Notes under the pieces: generated by a model
What the model was told of the DNA's origin: nothing
Databases searched by the model: none
The model's input: the letters and a program-made list of their open reading frames with translations, nothing else
In this document: positions 17,396-24,918 of the stretch, piece by piece
Layout: every line of letters starts with the position of its first letter
Numbering within the stretch: position 1 is the first letter of the stretch
Translations under genes and position numbers: made by a program
Origin: Caryophanales bacterium UBA1188
GTDB lineage: Bacteria > Bacillota_I > Bacilli_A > Izemoplasmatales > UBA1188
Length of the DNA stretch: 64,000 bases
Assembly (NCBI GenBank): GCA_002310135.1
Contig: DBYK01000001.1
Span: 1 to 64,000 of the forward strand
Reading direction: 5' to 3'

Positions 17396-18578
17396 ATTTC
17401 AATTCATTTAAGAAACTCTTTCCAATCTTTTGCCTCTTTACCTTAAAATTCTCTGAAATAGTTTCTCCTATATCCGCAAAAGTATCTCTTATACCAAGCG
17501 AATTACTCTCTTTTAATTTCTTTGAATATACAAGAAGTGGAACATCTTCTCTTGTGTGATCAGTTCCATGCCATGTAGGGTCGTTCCCATGGTCCGCAGT
17601 GATAATCAATAAATCATCATCCTCTAAAGCACTTAGAAGGTCTTCTAAATCATTATCAAATTCAACTAAAGAATTATAATATCCTTTAACATCTCTTCTA
17701 TGACCATATAAGGCATCAAAATCAACAAGATTTATAAAACACAACCCCACAAAATCTTGGTTTTTGACGATTTGAATAGTTTTTATCATGCCATCATGAT
17801 TAGAATCTATATGATTTCCTTCAGATATTCCAGAGCCATTAAATATATCTTTAATTTTACCAACACTAATTACTTTATATCCATTATCTTTAAGACTATT
17901 TAGAGTAGTTTCTTCTGTAGGATCTAGTGCATAGTCGTGCCTATTTGTGGTTCTTTTGTATTTGCCATCATCAAGTTTTATATATGGTCTTGCGATTACT
18001 CGTCCTACCCTCCACTCATCTTTTAGAGTAATTTCACGTGCAATAAGGCAATCATTATATAATTCTTCAAGTGGAATTATATTTTCATTAGCCGCAATTT
18101 GAAGAACTGAATCTGCGCTAGTATATACAATTAAAGAGCCATCTTTTTCTTGAGCTTCACCAAGTTTTTCAATTATTTCTGTACCTGATGCACTAATATT
18201 TCCAATTATTTTTCTTCCAGTTTTTTCTTCTAATAAATCTATAAGTTCTTTAGGAAAGCCTGTATCAGTGAAAGTCACAAATGGTGTAGTTGTCTTAATA
18301 CCCATCATTTCCCAATGCCCAGTCATTGTGTCCTTACCATTTGATAATTCCTTCATTCTTCCATAATAACCAATTGTGCTTATATCTTTTTTGACTCCAG
18401 GTATATCAATTATTTTCCCAAGACCTAATTTTTCTAAATTTTTAAGTGGAATAGAGCCAAATTCTTGTGCAATATGTAAAATAGTATTTGATCCTTCATC
18501 ACCGTATTTATGCGCATCTTTTGCGCCTCCAATACCTACTGAATCCATCACAAGGACAAAAACTCTTTTATATTTCAT
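17394..18578 (-). CDS. deoB: Phosphopentomutase
   Basis: The 394-residue enzyme interconverts ribose-1-phosphate (or deoxyribose-1-phosphate) and the 5-phosphate in nucleoside salvage. It belongs to the alkaline phosphatase superfamily: N-terminal metal site 'VFVLVMDSVGIGGAKDAHKYGDEGSNT' (pattern at residues 6-32), the catalytic threonine in 'GKDTMTGHWEMMGI' (82-95) and the C-terminal metal site 'ITADHGNDPTWHGTDHTRE' (pattern at about 325-343). It has an AGGAGG ribosome binding site and follows xerD by two bases; xerD-deoB order is also seen in Bacillus. Confidence 0.97.
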   Translation of the reverse strand: MKYKRVFVLVMDSVGIGGAKDAHKYGDEGSNTILHIAQEFGSIPLKNLEKLGLGKIIDIPGVKKDISTIGYYGRMKELSNGKDTMTGHWEMMGIKTTTPFVTFTDTGFPKELIDLLEEKTGRKIIGNISASGTEIIEKLGEAQEKDGSLIVYTSADSVLQIAANENIIPLEELYNDCLIAREITLKDEWRVGRVIARPYIKLDDGKYKRTTNRHDYALDPTEETTLNSLKDNGYKVISVGKIKDIFNGSGISEGNHIDSNHDGMIKTIQIVKNQDFVGLCFINLVDFDALYGHRRDVKGYYNSLVEFDNDLEDLLSALEDDDLLIITADHGNDPTWHGTDHTREDVPLLVYSKKLKESNSLGIRDTFADIGETISENFKVKRQKIGKSFLNELK

Positions 18579-18580
18579 TA

Positions 18581-19468
18581 CTACCTCCTGTTAATTATTT
18601 CATCATATTTATTAAATATCATTTTCTTAGAAATATGAGTATAAAGTTCAGTTGTTTGGACATCTTCATGACCTAATAATTCTTTGACAACCATAATATC
18701 TGCCCCACCTTCTAAAAGATGAGTTGCGAATGTATGCCTTAATGTATGTGGTGATATATCTTTTAAGATTCCTGCCTTTACGCTTAATTCCTTTATTATT
18801 TTAAATACTCCTACTCTTGAGATTCTCTTTCCACTCTTATTTATAAATACTGCATCTTTATCTTTTGGATATAACAATCTCCTATAATCTAATATATACA
18901 TCTTTAAGGCATTTATAGTTTCATTATTAAGCGGAACTATTCTTTCTTTACTTCCTTTTCCAAATACATTAACTATTCTATTATTTAGATGTATATCTCC
19001 AATATTTAGTTCAGTTAATTCAGAAATCCTAAGTCCACTTCCATATAAAACCATAATCATCGCATAATTCCTAAAATCTATTGGCTTATCACCTTTACTC
19101 GCATCAATTAAGGCGTTAACTTCATTAATCGTTAAGACTACAGGGAGCCTTTTTTCAAGTTTAGGATTTGACACTTTTGATTTTTGGTCTATAGTGATTA
19201 ATCCTTTTTTAAGCATATAATCATTAAACGAATTTATCGCCGACAATTTTCTTCTTTCACTCGATTTCTTTAATTCTTCTCTTACTAATTTATTCAAATA
19301 ATTTTGAAGATAATTTGGCCTTAAATCTTTAGGTTTTATGCAGTTATAATTAGCCTCAATAAAATCGAGATAATTACTAATATCTCTTTCATAAGCTTCT
19401 ATAGTATTCTTACTTAAGTTTTTATTTACTTTCAAATAATATATATATTCTTTTAAAGTTCTTCTCAT
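18581..19468 (-). CDS. xerD: Tyrosine recombinase XerC/XerD family
   Basis: A 295-residue site-specific recombinase that resolves chromosome dimers at dif. An N-terminal SAM-like core-binding domain (about 1-85) precedes the catalytic domain. Catalytic residues are visible: Arg in 'YGSGLRISELTEL', Lys region 'VFGKGSKERIVPL', H-x-x-R in 'HTLRHTFATHLL', His in 'LLGHEDVQTT' and the nucleophile Tyr in 'TELYTHIS'. The length fits XerD, and the xerD-deoB neighbourhood supports XerD over XerC. It overlaps hemW by four bases (ATGA). Confidence 0.9.
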   Translation of the reverse strand: MRRTLKEYIYYLKVNKNLSKNTIEAYERDISNYLDFIEANYNCIKPKDLRPNYLQNYLNKLVREELKKSSERRKLSAINSFNDYMLKKGLITIDQKSKVSNPKLEKRLPVVLTINEVNALIDASKGDKPIDFRNYAMIMVLYGSGLRISELTELNIGDIHLNNRIVNVFGKGSKERIVPLNNETINALKMYILDYRRLLYPKDKDAVFINKSGKRISRVGVFKIIKELSVKAGILKDISPHTLRHTFATHLLEGGADIMVVKELLGHEDVQTTELYTHISKKMIFNKYDEIINRR

Positions 19469-20553
19469 ACAAACTCCATAAATACTATATTAGATAATCT
19501 AAGTCCCTTCTCTGTGAACGATAGATTATCACCATCTATTTTTAATAAACCTAAATCTATATATTTATTAATAAATGGAAAATCAATAAACATTTCTTTA
19601 TTATAAATTGATTTATATTTTGAAATTGATACACCTTCAATCATCCTTAAACCCATAAGAAAATATTCTTTTTTTAAGTCAGTGTCTTCTTCTATCTTAT
19701 TAAAACCACAATCAATATATTCTTTTAAATCATATGTGTTGTATAATCTTTTAAAATCAACTAATGAATGCGCACTTAAACCAAGCCCTAAATAATCATT
19801 TAATCTCCAATAAGCTAAATTATGAATTGATTCAAAACCCTCTTTTTTATAATTAGATATTTCATATTTAGTGTATCCATTATTTCCTAAAACTTCATCT
19901 ATTAAATCCAACATATCAACTACTTCATCTTCATTTGGAAGATTAATTTTATTCATTTTTAAATCATAAGATAATTTAGTTTTATCTTCTTTTATTAAAT
20001 CATAATATGATATATGGGTAGGATTTAGACTAATTAATATATCTAATCCTTTTTTAATGGAATCTATAGTTTCAAAAGGAAGTCCTGCGATTAGATCAAA
20101 ATTGATGTTGTTTATCCCAATTTCTTTTAATTTATTCAGTTTTTCTTTTAGATCATTTATATCGAATCTTCTATCTAAATATTCAAGTGTATTATCGTTA
20201 AATGATTCTATACCTATTGATATTCTATTTATATTATAATTTGGAATAATATCTATTAAATTAGATAAGGAATCTATAGTTGATTCTACTGTGAATTCTT
20301 TGATTATTTTTAAATCTATATATTTATTTAATTCATCTAATATATCTTTAAGATACGGATAAAATGATGGTGTTCCACCACCTATATAGATAGTTTCAAG
20401 ATCTTTATAACTATTTTTATAGAACTTAATTTCTTCTATTAATTTGTCTCTATATTTCATCATATAGTTATCATTAGAAACTCTTTTATTAAAATCACAA
20501 TATGGGCATATCTTCTTACAAAAAGGAATATGAATATATAAGTGCTTTATCAT
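19465..20553 (-). CDS. hemW: HemW-like radical SAM protein
   Basis: A 362-residue radical SAM protein with the cluster motif C-x3-C-x2-C in 'HIPFCKKICPYCDF' near the N-terminus, followed by 'IYIGGGTPSFY' and the HemW-type C-terminal domain. HemW binds heme and was long misnamed as an oxygen-independent coproporphyrinogen oxidase. No other heme genes occur in the window. I place the start at the second ATG (20553) because the -10 box at 20562-20567 lies eight bases before it, which would make the message leaderless; an ATG at 20559 is too close to the -10 box. No ribosome binding site is present. It is first in hemW-xerD-deoB. Confidence 0.85.
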   Translation of the reverse strand: MIKHLYIHIPFCKKICPYCDFNKRVSNDNYMMKYRDKLIEEIKFYKNSYKDLETIYIGGGTPSFYPYLKDILDELNKYIDLKIIKEFTVESTIDSLSNLIDIIPNYNINRISIGIESFNDNTLEYLDRRFDINDLKEKLNKLKEIGINNINFDLIAGLPFETIDSIKKGLDILISLNPTHISYYDLIKEDKTKLSYDLKMNKINLPNEDEVVDMLDLIDEVLGNNGYTKYEISNYKKEGFESIHNLAYWRLNDYLGLGLSAHSLVDFKRLYNTYDLKEYIDCGFNKIEEDTDLKKEYFLMGLRMIEGVSISKYKSIYNKEMFIDFPFINKYIDLGLLKIDGDNLSFTEKGLRLSNIVFMEFV

Positions 20554-20561
20554 ACACATTT

Positions 20562-20590
20562 ATTATATATTTTAAGTTAACATAATACAA
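20562..20590 (-). promoter_or_regulatory. Promoter of hemW-xerD-deoB, possibly leaderless
   Basis: On the minus strand TTGTAT (20585-20590), 17 bases, TATAAT (20562-20567). The predicted transcription start falls on or next to the ATG at 20553. It is divergent from the promoter of the GH2-like gene, with less than 50 bases between the two -10 boxes... the two promoters are back to back. Confidence 0.6.
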
Positions 20591-20608
20591 TAAAAACCTT
20601 TTTTTATA

Positions 20609-20637
20609 TATACAAACTACAATAATTAATTTATAAT
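20609..20637 (+). promoter_or_regulatory. Promoter of the GH2-like gene, possibly leaderless
   Basis: TATACA (20609-20614), 17 bases, TATAAT (20632-20637). The start codon begins eight bases after the -10 box ends, so the transcript probably begins at the ATG itself. Confidence 0.6.
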
Positions 20638-20644
20638 ATTTTTA

Positions 20645-22123
20645 ATGAAAAAAATAATTCAAAATCCATCATTAACTTATGAAGGGGAACTCTTAAATTT
20701 CGATAATATATTCTTAGATTATCCTAATCCTAAATGTCAAAGGGTTCCTTTTATTTTGCTCAATGGTAGATATAGGCTTGAAATAAATAAATCATCTAAA
20801 ATTCCATCATCTTTTAAAGAAAATGTGATGGTTCCATATCCTCTATCATCTCTTTTAAGTGGAGTTAAGGAATCCCCTAGGAAAAAGCTTCATTATCATT
20901 ATCATTTTAATTTCGATATAATAGATAATTTTATGAAAGAGAAAGTTTTTATCAATATTTTAAGGATAGATGGTTCTTTTACTATATTTATAAATGGTAA
21001 GAAGATTTATAGTGGTTCTGATGAAATATTTTTAAGAAAAGAAATAAGGGACGCATTAGATGTAGGAAATAACTCATTAGATATAGATTTTACTAAAACA
21101 GGAAGATATCTTGGAATAACTGGGCAAATCTATCTAGATACTACAGATATATCTCCAATTGAGCATGTGAAAATAAAGACTGATTTATCTGATCAATCAG
21201 TTACATTTAATATAGAATCAAATAATCCTAATGGAATAATTAGAATAATATCTCCAAATGGAATTAGTAAAGAATATAATTTTAATTCTTCTAATACTAC
21301 TCTATATTTAGATGATATAGTTGAATGGAATCCTTCTAATCCATTCTTCTATTCATATGAGATAATCACGTCTACTGATAAAGTGAAAGGTTTATTTTCT
21401 TTAATAAATACAACTTTAGGATATGAAAAGAGTATTCCTTGTCTATTGCTTAATAATAAGCCTTTATCTATTAAAGGTATATTAGATGATTATTATTATC
21501 CAGATGGAGTAATCACAATGCCATCATTTAATCATTCATCTAAGATAATCAAAGAGATTAAGAAGATGGGATTTAATTCTATCTATATTGAAAATAGATT
21601 TGAACTACCATATTTCTATTATAATCTTGAAATAAATGGAATATTATCTATCGTTAGAATTGATTCATATGACACTAAAAATACAATTAAAATAATAGAT
21701 TATTTGTCTGATTATGATATCAATATATGTTTTATTATTGATAATCATATAAAAACTAAAACGAATGAAGAATTATATAAGACATATAAATCTTATTTAG
21801 AAAATAAAATACTTGTGGTTAGAAGTAAATTCTCCAAAGATTATGGTGATATTAAACTTATTAAAGATTTAAAAGAATTAAAAAGATATAAAAAGAATAA
21901 ATGCCATAAATTATTATTATCAATGGAATATAGAAATGATATTTCACTAAATTATTTAAATTATTTAAATGAAGATTATATTAAAGATTCAATTAATGGA
22001 TTAGTAGGATTTTATCTATCAAGTCTTAACAATCCTAAAACAGGACTATTTACTCCTGATTTTAGAAAGAGAAACAATGGTTCTAAAATGATAATTGAAT
22101 ATGAAAAGAATTTGAACGAATAA
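20645..22123 (+). CDS. Degenerate GH2 (beta-galactosidase-like) protein
   Basis: A 492-residue protein without signal peptide that follows the domain plan of glycoside hydrolase family 2: an N-terminal jelly-roll sugar-binding domain ('NPSLTYEGE', 'VPYPLSSLLSGV', 'FINGKKIYSG'), an Ig-like domain, then the start of a TIM barrel seen as 'LLNNKPLSIKGILDDYYYPDG' style spacing (about 270-292) and 'IKEIKKMGFNSIYIENR'. The barrel is short and highly diverged. I find neither the N-E acid/base motif nor a nucleophile glutamate in context, so it is likely inactive as a glycosidase and may bind sugars. It has no ribosome binding site and a -10 box right before the ATG. Confidence 0.65.
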   Translation: MKKIIQNPSLTYEGELLNFDNIFLDYPNPKCQRVPFILLNGRYRLEINKSSKIPSSFKENVMVPYPLSSLLSGVKESPRKKLHYHYHFNFDIIDNFMKEKVFINILRIDGSFTIFINGKKIYSGSDEIFLRKEIRDALDVGNNSLDIDFTKTGRYLGITGQIYLDTTDISPIEHVKIKTDLSDQSVTFNIESNNPNGIIRIISPNGISKEYNFNSSNTTLYLDDIVEWNPSNPFFYSYEIITSTDKVKGLFSLINTTLGYEKSIPCLLLNNKPLSIKGILDDYYYPDGVITMPSFNHSSKIIKEIKKMGFNSIYIENRFELPYFYYNLEINGILSIVRIDSYDTKNTIKIIDYLSDYDINICFIIDNHIKTKTNEELYKTYKSYLENKILVVRSKFSKDYGDIKLIKDLKELKRYKKNKCHKLLLSMEYRNDISLNYLNYLNEDYIKDSINGLVGFYLSSLNNPKTGLFTPDFRKRNNGSKMIIEYEKNLNE

Positions 22124-22148
22124 AAAAATAGACTTAAAGTCTATTTTT
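22124..22148. terminator. Bidirectional terminator
   Basis: AAAAATAGACT/AGTCTATTTTT with a three-base loop, between the convergent GH2-like and lepA genes. The lepA stop codon lies inside the right arm. Confidence 0.85.
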
Positions 22149-23958
22149 CATTATCTAATTTTAATACTGCGAGGAAAGCTTCTTGAGGAACTTCAACTTT
22201 ACCGATTGATTTCATCTTCTTCTTTCCTTCTTTTTGTTTTTCTAGAAGTTTCTTCTTTCTCGATACATCCCCGCCATAGCATTTCGCAATGACATCTTTT
22301 CTTAATGCTTTAACTGTAGTTCTTGCGATTATTTTTGTGTTAACCGCAGCTTGAATAGGTATTTCAAATAATTGTCTTGGGATGATATCTACTAATTTTT
22401 CGCAGATTTGTTTGCCTCTTTGATATGCGAAATCTTTATGGACAATAATAGATAACGCATCGATTTGTTCTGAATTTAATAAAATATCAACTTTGACTAA
22501 TTGAGATTGTTTATATTCTTCAAATTCATAATCGAGTGATGCATATCCTTTAGTTGATGATTTGAGTTTATCAAAGAAATCATATACTATTTCAAGTAAA
22601 GGCATAGAATAATGTATCGCAACTCTATTAGATTGAATATAATCCATTGAGACAAATATACCCCTTTTATCTTGGCATAATTTCATCACTGCACCAACAT
22701 AAGTATCAGGAGTCATTATAGTTGTCTTCATATATGGTTCTTCAATCTTTTGAATAGTTCCTGGATTAGGCATATCCGCAGGGTTATCAATCTTTACTGT
22801 CTTTCCACCAGTAAGTGTAACATTATAGATAACAGATGGAGAGGTTGCGATTAGAGGAATTGAAAATTCTCTTTCTATCCTTTCTGTCACAACTTCCATA
22901 TGTAATAGTCCTAAAAACCCCAATCTATATCCAAATCCTAAAGCTTGTGATGTCTCTTTTTGATATACTAAAGATGCATCATTAAGTTTTAGTTTATCTA
23001 ATGCTTCACCAAGGAATGAATAATCAGCATTATCAACTGGATAAATTCCACAAAAAACCATTGGGTTTAGTTGTTTATAACCTGGAAGAGCTTGAACGTT
23101 TTTAGATGATGATAGAGTTATTGTATCACCTACTCTAACTGTCTTTATATCTTTAATGGATGCGGTTAAGTATCCAACATCTCCAACAGTTAAAAAATCA
23201 ACTTCTTCTTCTAAAGGATTTTTAATAAATAATGAATCCACTAAATAACTGACATTTGAACCTAAAAAATGGATAGTATCACCTTTTTTGATTGTCCCAT
23301 CAACTACTCTAAAGGCAGGAACGACGCCTCTATATGGATCAAATACTGAATCAAATATAAGGCATCTAAGTGGAGCATCCTTATCACCTTGTGGAGGAAG
23401 GATATTTTGAATTATAGTCTCAAGAATGTGTCTTACACCTTCTCCAGTTTTAGCGCTACAACTACAAGCATCTTTTGTATCAAGCCCAATAAAGTTTTCA
23501 ATTTCATCTTTAACTAATTCAATATCTGCGCTTGGAAGATCTATTTTATTGATAACTGGAATAATGGATAAATCATTATCTAAAGCTAAGTAACAGTTCG
23601 CAAGAGTTTGAGCTTCAACACCTTGTGTCGCATCAACAACAAGCAGTGCCCCCTCACATGCGGCGAGACTTCTTGAAACTTCATAAGAAAAATCGACATG
23701 GCCTGGAGTATCAATTAAATTAAAATAATACTCTTTTCCATCATCGCTTAAATATTTAAGATGTACAGTGTTGAGTTTAATAGTAATTCCTCTTTCTCTT
23801 TCAAGTTCCATAGAATCAAGGAATTGGTCTCTCATTTTTCTATCTGGAAGAGCTTTACATTCTTCCATAATTCTATCTGCAAGAGTAGATTTTCCATGAT
23901 CAATATGGGCAATTATTGAGAAATTTCTAGTTCTCTCAATTTTAGTTTTAATATCCAT
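22141..23958 (-). CDS. lepA: Elongation factor 4 (LepA)
   Basis: A 605-residue translational GTPase that rebinds ribosomes and can back-translocate stalled complexes. Motifs: P-loop 'AHIDHGKSTLADR' (17-29), 'RERGITIK' (switch I), 'DTPGH' (switch II), 'NKIDLPSAD', and the LepA-specific C-terminal region ending 'KKKLLEKQKEGKKKMKSIG' style. Length is standard. It overlaps the NUDIX gene by one base (TAATG) and is presumably cotranscribed with it. Confidence 0.98.
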   Translation of the reverse strand: MDIKTKIERTRNFSIIAHIDHGKSTLADRIMEECKALPDRKMRDQFLDSMELERERGITIKLNTVHLKYLSDDGKEYYFNLIDTPGHVDFSYEVSRSLAACEGALLVVDATQGVEAQTLANCYLALDNDLSIIPVINKIDLPSADIELVKDEIENFIGLDTKDACSCSAKTGEGVRHILETIIQNILPPQGDKDAPLRCLIFDSVFDPYRGVVPAFRVVDGTIKKGDTIHFLGSNVSYLVDSLFIKNPLEEEVDFLTVGDVGYLTASIKDIKTVRVGDTITLSSSKNVQALPGYKQLNPMVFCGIYPVDNADYSFLGEALDKLKLNDASLVYQKETSQALGFGYRLGFLGLLHMEVVTERIEREFSIPLIATSPSVIYNVTLTGGKTVKIDNPADMPNPGTIQKIEEPYMKTTIMTPDTYVGAVMKLCQDKRGIFVSMDYIQSNRVAIHYSMPLLEIVYDFFDKLKSSTKGYASLDYEFEEYKQSQLVKVDILLNSEQIDALSIIVHKDFAYQRGKQICEKLVDIIPRQLFEIPIQAAVNTKIIARTTVKALRKDVIAKCYGGDVSRKKKLLEKQKEGKKKMKSIGKVEVPQEAFLAVLKLDNEK

Positions 23959-24491
23959 TATTTATCTAGCACCTTTCTTAATTTTAAGAGTAAGACTAGT
24001 GTTTTCGCATCATTAATATAACCATTATCTAAAAGCTTATATGCTTCACTAATAGATAATTTAACTACATCAAGCACTTCATCAAAGTCAGCTTCTTTTT
24101 TAGATATTCTAGTAATTGGTGAAAAATACAAGTGTATGATTTCATTAGTATATCCAGGAGATGGATAAATTGATGAAATGTATTCTAGTTTTAATGGTTC
24201 AAGACCAACTTCTTCCATCAGTTCTCTTTTAATAGCATCATCTATTTTTTCATTTCTTTCTATTTTACCTGCGGGAAGTTCTAATAAATCTTTTTTATAT
24301 GCATACCTAAATTGCTTAACAAAATATATCATATTATCATGGAGCGCAAGACAGCATACCCCTCCATTATGTTTGATATATTCTCTCTTAGTTTTAAAGC
24401 CATTAGAAGTTAATATATCATCGTTATAAACTTCTAAAACACTTCCTTTAAATATTAGATTTTCTTTTAGTAAAATCTCTTCATCATTCAT
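23958..24491 (-). CDS. NUDIX hydrolase, ADP-ribose pyrophosphatase type
   Basis: A 177-residue enzyme with a complete NUDIX box 'GKIERNEKIDDAIKRELMEEVGL' type pattern (G-x5-E-x7-R-E-x2-E-E-x-G, about residues 76-98), preceded by 'FVKQFRYAYKKDLLELPAG', typical of ADP-ribose pyrophosphatases (NudF). It would cleave ADP-ribose to AMP and ribose-5-phosphate. No ribosome binding site is present; TATAAT ends six bases before the ATG, so the NUDIX-lepA message appears leaderless. Confidence 0.92.
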   Translation of the reverse strand: MNDEEILLKENLIFKGSVLEVYNDDILTSNGFKTKREYIKHNGGVCCLALHDNMIYFVKQFRYAYKKDLLELPAGKIERNEKIDDAIKRELMEEVGLEPLKLEYISSIYPSPGYTNEIIHLYFSPITRISKKEADFDEVLDVVKLSISEAYKLLDNGYINDAKTLVLLLKLRKVLDK

Positions 24492-24497
24492 AAATTA

Positions 24498-24526
24498 ATT
24501 ATATTTTAATATGCATAAAAAGTAAA
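24498..24526 (-). promoter_or_regulatory. Promoter of NUDIX-lepA, possibly leaderless
   Basis: On the minus strand TTTACT (24521-24526), 17 bases, TATAAT (24498-24503). The predicted start point coincides with the A of the ATG at 24491. Confidence 0.65.
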
Positions 24527-24527
24527 T

Positions 24528-24551
24528 AAATAACGCTAAAAAGCGTTATTT
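24528..24551 (-). terminator. Terminator of the RNase P RNA gene
   Basis: A perfect ten-base-pair stem AAATAACGCT/AGCGTTATTT with an AAAA loop (plus-strand reading), directly downstream of the RNase P RNA and followed on the minus strand by a T-rich tail. It abuts the -35 box of the NUDIX promoter. Confidence 0.75.
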
Positions 24552-24883
24552 ATGAATTAGATTCTATAAGCCATGTTCTGTAATAGACAGTCATCTATCT
24601 TCACAAAATGTGACTAATTATCAGTTCATTTCCTTCTAATTAGCTCCCCCACCAAAGTTTGGGTTTCTGACTTAAGGGGTTTACCAACGTTTCATTTCTA
24701 TGGTATTTCCATAGACTCGTCTCTGTGGCACTTTATGGATACTTTAGCCTTTTATATCTATTTCTCCGCCGTTACCTTATTTTTGGTACCTAGAGTTATT
24801 TTTTCCTCTAGCATAAACACTTACAATCATCTCAGATTGTGTCAGCATGGACTTTCCTAACGGTTTAAACCGCTCGACTGTCC
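24548..24883 (-). ncRNA. rnpB: RNase P RNA
   Basis: The catalytic RNA that trims the 5' leader of tRNAs. On the minus strand the conserved 5' part 'AGGAAAGTCCATGCT' and the later 'CTGAGATGATTGTAAGTG' are present, with the universal 3' element 'CAGAACATGGCTTATAGAA' near 24560-24578. The 5' end 'CGGACAGTCGAGCGG' pairs with 3' parts as in bacterial P1. Length is about 335 bases. The 5' end is set from the promoter located over the pnp stop codon; the 3' end is approximate and lies near the terminator hairpin. The overall sequence looks like the Firmicutes B type, which should be confirmed by covariance model. Confidence 0.93.
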
Positions 24884-24889
24884 GAATCT

Positions 24890-24918
24890 AATATATTAAT
24901 TACTAGTTTCAATGACAA
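24890..24918 (-). promoter_or_regulatory. rnpB promoter inside the end of pnp
   Basis: On the minus strand TTGTCA (24913-24918), 17 bases, TATATT (24890-24895). The -35 box lies within the last codons of pnp and the -10 box directly follows the pnp stop codon, so the coding end is under two constraints. Confidence 0.8.

Noticed and set aside
18581..19468. Tyrosine recombinase as evidence of an integrated mobile element
   Set aside because: The sequence and the xerD-deoB neighbourhood fit the housekeeping XerD; no attachment sites or phage genes are visible.
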